Program-made: the position numbers and the translations under genes
Part shown: piece after piece, positions 57,247 through 64,000 of the stretch
Position numbering within the stretch: position 1 is the stretch's first letter
How the letters are laid out: each line of letters begins with the position of its first letter
The notes under the pieces: model-generated
What the model was told of the DNA's origin: nothing
The model's input: only the letters and a program-made list of their open reading frames with translations
The model's database searches: none
Origin: Siphonodentalium dalli
Taxonomy: Eukaryota > Mollusca > Scaphopoda > Gadilida > Siphonodentaliidae
DNA: 64,000 bases
Reading direction: 5' to 3'
Assembly: GCA_032622095.1 (NCBI GenBank)
Contig: CP136062.1
Coordinates: forward strand, 153,196,875-153,260,874

Positions 57247-57424
57247 TGTACAGTAATGTCCTAATTAATCAACTCCATAACCACAGCAGAATTATGGGTA
57301 ACTTTTCAGGATTTAGTCGGAAATATGGCTTGTTGCAACAAGCCATATTTCCGACTAAATCCTGAAAAGTGACCCATAATTCTGCTGTGGTTATGGAGTT
57401 GATTAATTAGGGCATTACTGTACA
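57247..57424. mobile_element. 178-bp near-perfect palindrome
   Basis: Two 88-bp arms meet at 'ttgttgcaacaa' with essentially no loop. By eye I count two mismatches between arms. Ends are 'tgtacagtaatg' / 'cattactgtaca'. A single arm occurs at 21493-21590, so this is a mobile or formerly mobile sequence. The flanks do not show a clear duplication. Confidence 0.92.
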
Positions 57425-57469
57425 TAGTGGTGTATCATACGACATGCTCAGTCCATCTATAGATATGTT

Positions 57470-57635
57470 TTCTATACAAACTGGCCCGGCGTCTCCGTGG
57501 TGTGGACAGGAGATTCCCCAGAATTATGATTTCTTCACGTATTGAGCCCTCGGCTGCGAACAATCGATTGCTGTGTTTTCACTGTAAACATGAGCGGGTC
57601 TATAAGGTTACTCCACGCAGCCACGTGTTATGGCT
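57470..57635. repeat. Second lead-in with one 38-bp unit
   Basis: 'ggcgtctccgtggtgtggac', 'gagccctcggctgcgaacaa' match 56195-56320. It ends after 'cacgcagccacgtgttatgg'. Confidence 0.85.
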
Positions 57636-57879
57636 TGTGAGCATACTCAGGAATTTCTCAATGTTTTCTCAAACTACAGCGTTAAGCCAGTGATCGTTAT
57701 CCAATATGCGTATTTATTACGGTCGATTCCAAACATTTCCACGCATCAAGCACGCGTGGTGTATCATACTCAGAAGAAGGGATTCGATTTTGAGTTATCA
57801 GCACCAACTTATCAAGTTCATGGCATGCGCGCTACTAAATCAAATTCCGTTCGTCTATATACTTAAGATCGCCATGTCG

Positions 57880-58402
57880 GAACCCTTGTGGCTCAGCCGG
57901 TACGTTTCGCAGAACAAGGTCGCTCGTATGTTGTGCATGCTTCGCACCATTCATGCGTTAAACGAGTACCAGTCAGCTTGTCATATATTGGTGAGTTTCA
58001 GAGCATGTTCTGGTCAAACTAGTGCAGCCAGCGCCTTTAATGGCCGTGATCGGTTCATTGGTTGGCTTGTACAAATGACTGGGGTAATATTGTAGTGTTT
58101 AACCCTTTACCCAACAAAGCGGCCAAAAACGCCCAAATAAAGCTTCAACAGCCTAAAATATCTTCGGTCTGTCTCAATAACACCATACAAATATGGATAT
58201 CATTGGAGCCGGTTCATTGACCACATTGTGATCGTTACAGTTATGCCCTGTGCCAATGCATTCTCTTATATATGCGAGTCGACCATAGGTCGACTCGCAT
58301 ATATAAGAGAATGCATTGGCACAGGGCCGTTCTGTTGGGTAAAGGTTTAAAGCGTCTTAGAACAAGTAATTGGTTAAGCGCTATATACGACTGTCATTAT
58401 TA
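57880..58402 (+). mobile_element. Putative tRNA-derived SINE split by a MITE
   Basis: An A-box-like 'gtggctcagccggta' at about 57888-57902 begins a ~210-bp body ending 'gtagtgttTAA' at 58102. The L2-like tail 'aaagcgtcttagaacaagta' resumes right after the MITE at 58350. Comparison with 53227 suggests the TTAA used by the MITE lay at the tail's start. A clear B box was not found. Confidence 0.45.
58099..58350. mobile_element. Palindrome MITE family A, copy 5: single-palindrome form
   Basis: TTAA at 58099-58102 and 58347-58350. The same left arm and right end as copy 1, but only one 69-bp palindrome (58252-58320) and no AT-rich spacer. Its centre reads 'gcgagtcgacc' 'ata' 'ggtcgactcgc', perfectly paired where double copies have a T/C mismatch. 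Confidence 0.92.
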
Positions 58403-58403
58403 T

Positions 58404-58700
58404 AGAGCGTTAGGCCACCACAAGCCATCCAGCTCTGGCGAATCTGGTTCGATTCCCAAAATAGACGGTTTTGTGATTCACTCACAATTTATGGAGGCGT
58501 ACTTGATTGCACTTGCATAATTATATATGATGTCCATCTGTAGTGCCAGTGATGGCGCGTTGGGCCACTGCGAAGCACAAGCCATCCAGCTACAGAAAAT
58601 CTGGTTCGATTCCCAAATAGTCGCGGTTATGTGATTAACACACACTGTAGATAGGCGTACTTGATTCGTACTTGCATGTGATGTCCATCTATAGTGTCAG
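58404..58700 (+). mobile_element. tRNA-derived SINE, two tandem copies of ~150-158 bp
   Basis: B-box-like 'ggttcgattccca' is present at 58446 and 58604. The second copy also has an A-box-like 'tggcgcgttggg' at 58552. Both share 'cacaagccatccagct', 'aatctggttcgattccc', 'gtgatt', 'ggcgtacttgatt' and 'gatgtccatct'. The tandem arrangement may reflect insertion or dimerisation. Confidence 0.65.
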
Positions 58701-59272
58701 TAACGTAAAACAAATTGTAAACAAACACTTGTTTTGCCCGACGCTCACGGTCTCTCCCTGTAAAATATCGTATGTAAACAAAGCGTTCACGATGATCAAT
58801 GACATGCACGACGATTATCTCGCATTGCATCATGTAAAATGATAGGGTCTAATGAATGTCGATTAATTTAAAGCATATTTACCCATTAACAATATTACAT
58901 GAACAACGGAAGTCTCCGTGCTTCACCTGGAAAAGAAGTGAATCTATTGCGGCAGTGGCACGTGATGTAACTTCGTTTTTATCAGCGATATACACCCCTG
59001 GTCAAGTGGTCCTATACTATTCTGCTATGTTGGGGGGGGGGGGGGTCCTGCTGAATAGCTATGATGCTGGTAAGACAAACTGATGCCGTTACGAAAAAGT
59101 TCCGTTTTGTTTTTTACTAAAGTTTTCATTTCCGTGGTGTTTGGCTAATCCGAGCGATTTGATAAATGCCAGTGTCTGTATGAAACATTCAAGAACATAT
59201 AAAATTTGTTTTTAATTTAATACGTCTACGAAACCTCGAACCATGTGGTGCTCGTCATCGTTTTATTTATTA
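58701..59272. other. No recognisable gene
   Basis: A G-run at 59032-59045. Short ORFs only. 'cctcgaaccatgtggtgctc' occurs here (59235) and again beyond the next MITE (59679). Confidence 0.4.
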
Positions 59273-59626
59273 TTAACCCTTTACCCAACAGAACGGCCCT
59301 GTGCCAATGCATTCTCTTATATATGCGAGTCGACCATAGGTCGCCTCGCATATATAAGAGAATGCATTGGCTTAACACATTAAAAATTATTTAAATTTTT
59401 TTAGGCCAATGCATTCTCTTATATATGCGAGGCGACCTATGGTCGACTCGCATATATAAGAGAATGCATTGGCACAGGGCATAACTGTAACTATCACAAT
59501 GTGGTCAAGGAGCCGGTTCCAATGATATCCATATTTGTATGGTTCTATTGAGACAGACCGAAGATATTTTAGGCTGTTGAAGCTTTATTCGGCCGGTTTT
59601 GGCCGGTTTGTTGGGTAAAGGGTTAA
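59273..59626. mobile_element. Palindrome MITE family A, copy 6 (short spacer)
   Basis: TTAA at 59273-59276 and 59623-59626. Palindromes at 59303-59371 and 59405-59473 are separated by only 33 bp instead of about 75-80. Reverse orientation relative to copy 1. Confidence 0.92.
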
Positions 59627-60123
59627 CGACACCTCAACGAAGATCCCCCTTCCCATCGGCCACATCATGTCTATGCAGCCTCGAACCATGTGGTGCTCTT
59701 TAACGTTTTACTTATTATGATATATCCCAGCTACATCATTCATCGTTTGCAGCATTACCTGTTAATTGAAGGACTCGCCGTATGATATTAGCAAGCGTGT
59801 AGGTGGAAAAGCATTTACCGCTAAATTGCCCCCAACTGATGTACGATGTCGTTAATACCGCGGCCCAATGTGTGTTCTCACAACAAACTGCTCATCTTCC
59901 CACTCTGATCCATTCCCTTCCGTCGCACAAAAACTGTAAACCTGCCTGGCATCATTATCCCACTTTACGTCAGTCCCTTTGGTCGCACACAAAAAATGTG
60001 ACTGCGGGCTCCCATCGAACTGGCAGGCGATATAACTTCAGAAGCACTGATGGGTAAGGGGCACACCATTCAGAAATAAACCTTTTCCCAATGTAGATTA
60101 TTTAAGAAATGGGTCTTGCTTCG
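59627..60123. other. No recognisable gene
   Basis: An 84-codon ORF at 59803-60057 has no domain. 'tacgaaacctcgaaccatgtggtg'-like sequence repeats across the preceding MITE (59227 and 59673). Confidence 0.35.
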
Positions 60124-60126
60124 CTT

Positions 60127-60202
60127 TCGTTCCATGGAGTATACATGTTGGTCTGACACACAAAAATATCAGACCAACTTGCATCCATACTCCATGGAAT
60201 CG
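60127..60202. repeat. Hairpin with ~30-bp arms (pre-miRNA-like size)
   Basis: 'ttccatggagtatacatgtt' / 'ggtctga' pairs with 'tcagaccaac' / 'ttgcatccatactccatgga' around an A-rich ~13-base loop. Size and pairing resemble a small-RNA precursor, but a solo fold-back repeat is equally possible. Confidence 0.65.
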
Positions 60203-60354
60203 CTTCTTTTTGGTCCGTGCACCTGGACTCGTACAAGAAAAACACATACTGTACACACCATTGTATAATAACTCAGTATATGTTACCATAATCAAGTGGC
60301 AATGTGATGGATTGAGGGATACTACAGCAGTTCATTATTGAGGGTTTTGTTTAG

Positions 60355-61205
60355 GTAATTACATACATAACGAGATAATTCATTGTACATTTTGGATGGG
60401 TAGCATGGGTTATTGTGGATGGGGTATAAGTTAGTTCATGTAAAATTACTCAATTAGCAAGATAATAATTATTCATAGTAAAACTCGGTTCTTCAATGAC
60501 AATTTCGGTAAACTTATTTAAATACATGTAACAAGATAATTCACAGTATATTTTGGAGGTTGTATAAGGTAGATTATATCAAATTACTCAAATAACAAGA
60601 TACTGCATAGCACACTGTTGATGGGTCTATAATGTAGATCAATGTCAAATGACTCAAATAGCGAGATAATGTATTGTACATTTTTGGAGGGGTATCATAT
60701 GTTCATGTTGGAGGATTAACCCTTTACCCAACAGAAGGGCCCTGTGCCAATGCATTCTCTTAAATATGCGAGTCGACCATAGGTCGCCTCGCATATATAA
60801 GAGAATGCATTGGCTTAACACATTAAAAATTATAAAATTGTTAAAGAATGTAAGAAAAAATGGTAAAAAGTGTTAAAAAAAGATTTTTTTTAGGCCAATG
60901 CATTCTCTTATATATGCGAGGCGACCTATGGTCGACTCGCATATATAAGAGAATGCATTGGCACAGGGCATAACTGTAACCATCACAATGTGGTCAAGGA
61001 GCCGGTTCCAATGATATCCATATTTGTATGGTTATATTGAGACAGACCGAAGATATTTTAGGCTGTTGAAGCTTTATTTGGCCGGTTTTGGGTAAAGGGT
61101 TAAGGTAAATCATGTCAAATTACTCAAATAGCGAGATAATAATCATTCATAGTACAAGTCGGTTCTTCAAGGACAATTTCGGTATGCGCTACTCTCAGAT
61201 ACCCC
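60355..61205. repeat. Degenerate tandem array interrupted by a family A MITE
   Basis: 'aaattactcaaatagcgaga' / 'taat' and variants recur near 60450, 60587, 60646 and 61118, with 'cggttcttcaatgacaattt' at 60489 and 'cggttcttcaaggacaattt' at 61161. The MITE at 60716 sits inside. Confidence 0.75.
60716..61103. mobile_element. Palindrome MITE family A, copy 7
   Basis: TTAA at 60716-60719 and 61100-61103. Palindromes at 60746-60814 and 60894-60962. Reverse orientation. The right end lacks about 11 bases ('gccggttttgggtaaaggg'), so its terminal repeat is shortened. Confidence 0.92.
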
Positions 61206-62311
61206 ATCACACTCATGTTATATATAATCAAATTCGTCGCTCCAATTCCTCGTTCCACCACATCATGCGCCAATATGATCCCTCGAGTCTTGTTAAGAGT
61301 TGAAAGGTGAAGAAAAAGTTGCCATCTGCTTGGCACGTCTGTTGGTTAATGAACTTGGTGGTGTCTGTTGGCGCTCGGTCTGTGTAGTCGCAGCTATTCA
61401 CCTGCTTGATACCACATTCTTCGAGATCGGAACCAATGGAGATGAATGGATTATGTCTGACCTGATATATTTATGAGCACATGTTCAAACTTTCTAACAC
61501 GGGAGATTAATCATGTCTTCATATAAGAAGAGTAGTTGTCTAGCCTTGGCACGTCGCTGCTGTACTAGCCTCTATATATGCATGGCATATTCACCTTTTG
61601 TGTTTCTGAACAGTCACGATTGCACCATTATAATTCTCTATCCCCACCCCCCCCCCCCCTGCGCTATGGCGAAGATGGGTCTAATCCCGATTAAAGTACA
61701 ATGAATGTAACTTGATTTGTGCATGTGAGCAATTTCCCCGGTTGTTCTCTGATGTATAGGTTATTTCTGTACGTGCGGTGTGTGGTTTCCCTGTAAAATT
61801 AATCCTGTGTGTTGCCTAGATTCCACTCATAATACTCTTTACAATACTATTTGGAACTGTCTGAGCCATAATATGACCGATACGTGGATATACGCATGTG
61901 CGGCAATATACTGTTGGAAAGTGGGATCATCGTATTTATGTAATTTTCGCCCATTTCATTCACATAATCCCCACATACATGTGTTTTGGAATGGCTCATC
62001 GATAAACCGATGGAATTCACCCCTCTGTGCGACCTTTCATATATCGATTAAACCAACAGGCGACCAAATAATATCGCGCATTGAAATCGGCACGACACGC
62101 CAATTAATCGATTTAATAACTAGACATATAGATTGCCATATATTTATTGGCAGCTAATGACGGGTAAAGTGTGTCATGATATTAGATTCCGATGGTGGAT
62201 AGACGGAACTGGCTCATTTTAACCTCTATAAATTATATTGGAAGGAGGGATAAGATATATGTCTATATTAAAATACAGGCAGTATTGATATACAGACGTT
62301 ATAAACTCTGA
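61206..62311. other. No gene supported
   Basis: A 125-codon ORF (61780-62157) has scattered Cys/Trp but no recognisable domain. A C-run lies at 61647-61659. Confidence 0.35.
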
Positions 62312-62371
62312 CAAACGCTCTTTATTTCACCATATCGCCAACATACTAACAAGGAACGTTATATGTTGTTG
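62312..62371. repeat. 'GCTCTTT' module, copy 4
   Basis: 'caaacgctctttatttcacc', 'atatcgccaacatactaaca', 'aggaacgtta' match 27316-27378 and 9443-9505. Confidence 0.55.
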
Positions 62372-62427
62372 AATCGGACTGTTTTAGATTACATTAATTC
62401 TGACTTGAATAAGTCTCTCTGTTTGCA

Positions 62428-62890
62428 TATGTGACCCGCCATATAAAATCCAGTCGTAAGTCGTGATTTGTTTTACCCTGTGCCAATGCATTCTCTTATA
62501 TATTCGGGTCGACCATAGGTCGCCTCGCATATATAAGAGAATGCATTGGCCTAACAATTTTTTATCATTTTTTTTAAATAAACGTTTCTTACAATTTTTA
62601 GGACATAAAATAAAAAACATCCATTACCCTGCAAGGAGCCCCACACATATATAGAAGCATATAGAAGAGTGTCGTCTGCTCATGTTTGTCTGGGGCTCTG
62701 TATGGGTGAAATTATAAAATTGTTAAAGAATACAAGAAAAAATTATTAAAATTGTAAAAAAATGTTAGGCCAATGCATTCTCTTATATATGCGAGGCGAC
62801 CTATGGTTGACTCGCATATATAAGAGAATGCATTGGCACAGGGTAAAAAAAATCCCGACTTACGACTGGTTTGATATGGCGGGTCACATA
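62428..62890. mobile_element. Palindrome MITE family B, copy 3 (complete)
   Basis: TA at 62428-62429 and 62889-62890. Ends 'tgtgacccgccatataaaat' and 'tttgatatggcgggtcaca'. Palindromes at 62482-62550 and 62769-62837. The ~218-bp spacer contains an inverted 'ggagcccc..ggggctc' pair and 'ggacataaaataaaaaacat'. It is the best reference copy for family B. Confidence 0.93.
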
Positions 62891-63378
62891 TTGTTTACGA
62901 CGTGTATCTGCTAATTATCAGTATTTTGGCACTGGTTGGCCTATACATGCAAGCACGCCTCCAGTCTCTTTGGAAACCCGAATGAAATCCTAACAGATTT
63001 ACGTATATATAGATCTGTGGATCAGTTTTCATTTTCTTGGACGATGTGGCTTTCCCAAGATGACGAAATAAATCATTTCCAAATATGGAGTGGATGTCTG
63101 TGAAAATCGCAGTATTTAGTATTATAAAATCTGTTGTGATTATCTATCATGGGGAAATTGTCAAAATGTCATTCACCTCGGATATCGCAATTTAAATATT
63201 ATCAACAACGAAGCAGTGTTTGTAATTGTTATCGGCTATTTATAGAGATTAGATTCCGCATTAAATTGATATGTTGCGCCAATAACCAATGAAATCGCAC
63301 ATGCTCTGAGCCATAACCAATGGAATGGAGGGACTCCCATCAATACAGAAAACAAAATTGAATCACATCTCGAGACGA
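62891..63378. other. No recognisable feature
   Basis: No supported ORF or repeat. Confidence 0.4.
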
Positions 63379-63659
63379 TTTTTTTTACCCTGTGCCAATG
63401 CATTCTCTTATATATGCGAGTCGACCATAGGTCGCCTCGCATATATAAGAGAATGCATTGGCCTAACAATTTTTTATCTATTTTTTTAAATAAATGTTTA
63501 TTACAATTTTTAGGACATAAAATAAAAAACATCCATTACCCTGCAGGGAGCCCCACACATATATAAAAGCATATAGAAGAGTGTCGTCTGCTCATGTTTG
63601 TCTGGGGCTCTGTGTGGGTGAAATTATAAAATTGTTAAAGAATACAAGAACAAATTATT
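63379..63659. mobile_element. Palindrome MITE family B, copy 4 (both outer ends missing or degenerate)
   Basis: It begins in a T-run before 'accctgtgccaatgc'. Palindrome at 63394-63462. The spacer matches copies 2-3 and breaks off at 'aacaaattatt'. No TGTGACCCGCC end is seen. Confidence 0.85.
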
Positions 63660-63712
63660 CCGTCGGCTTTTCAAAGAGACTGGTGCGCCTCGTATTCAAA
63701 TCATGTAGAGGT

Positions 63713-64000
63713 CAGGGTCCGTGTTGGCCCACAATTTACTTTTGCCAAATGAAAATAATTTTTGCCAAATGCTGTTAGAAGTTGCCAGATGCTATCAGTT
63801 TCTACAAAATTGTTTCTTTTATTTTGATTATTTCGACAATTGCTGCTTGAGCGACCTTTGATATCGATAGGAAAGTAGTCCATTATTAATATTTCTGGCC
63901 TCTATACTTTGGTTTATCATAAAACAATAAACCAACAACATAACAGTGAAATTGTAGAATGGTTTCTTCGTGAGAAAGGCACATCGAAACAAAGATGATT
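63713..64000. mobile_element. hAT-type MITE, copy 4 (cut by window end)
   Basis: It starts 'cagggtccgtgttggcccac' and carries 'ttttgccaaatg' subterminal words, then 'cgacctttgatatcgatag' and 'ggtttatcat' in the order seen in copies 2 and 3. The right part lies outside the window. Confidence 0.85.

Noticed and set aside
57706..58095. 129-codon ORF
   Set aside because: It overlaps a putative SINE with an A-box-like sequence and has no domain.
61780..62157. 125-codon ORF with several Cys and Trp
   Set aside because: No spacing that fits a known zinc-binding or secreted domain; no support from context.

Overview
This window is animal nuclear DNA made almost entirely of transposable elements and tandem repeats. 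I find no convincing host protein-coding gene. The evidence for an animal is a CR1-like non-LTR retrotransposon (SGNH-esterase ORF1; 2A motif, PHD finger, APE endonuclease and reverse transcriptase in ORF2), tRNA-derived SINE heads with an L2-like 3' tail, and cut-and-paste MITEs with TTAA, TA, TAA and 8-bp target duplications. The DNA is AT-rich. The (GTCC)n-led tandem-core repeats and the 2A-bearing CR1 resemble those of marine invertebrates. A lophotrochozoan, perhaps a mollusc, is my guess and is not demonstrated.

Layout. 1-1.7 kb: tandem repeats, including a 39-bp minisatellite. 2.3-7.1 kb: one nearly full-length CR1-like element on the minus strand, with intact ORF1 and an ORF2 broken by two frameshifts. 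7.6-8.1 kb: 52-bp and 73-bp tandem repeats. 9.8-11.5 kb: hAT-like ends and a hAT MITE with a perfect 8-bp duplication. 12.4-12.8 kb: the first TTAA-flanked MITE carrying two 69-bp near-perfect palindromes. 13.8-21.6 kb: a motif array, fold-backs, a tRNA-like SINE head, a 17-bp minisatellite and a second hAT MITE. 23.9-24.5 kb: the 3' end of a different LINE. 25-31 kb: more hAT and palindrome MITEs, a 23-bp minisatellite and a TGTCCCCCGAC-ended tandem-core element. 30-35 kb: a mosaic of duplicated noncoding blocks. 35-40 kb: two 259-bp TTAA MITEs, a TAA-flanked MITE with ~95-bp inverted repeats and a double-hairpin element. 41-45 kb: an old tandem family with a G-rich minisatellite and nested MITEs. 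47.8-50.1 kb: a 31-bp minisatellite and a second tandem-core element. 55-63.7 kb: the densest cluster of palindrome MITEs, a 178-bp near-perfect palindrome, SINEs, and the start of another hAT MITE at the right edge.

The most notable pattern is a double-palindrome cassette found inside two MITE families whose outer ends differ: TTAA-flanked with CCCTTTACCCAACA ends, and TA-flanked with TGTGACCCGCC ends. There are seven TTAA copies, four TA-type copies and one older diverged copy. One TTAA copy (58.1 kb) has a single, more perfect palindrome, as expected if two palindromes recombined at their centres.
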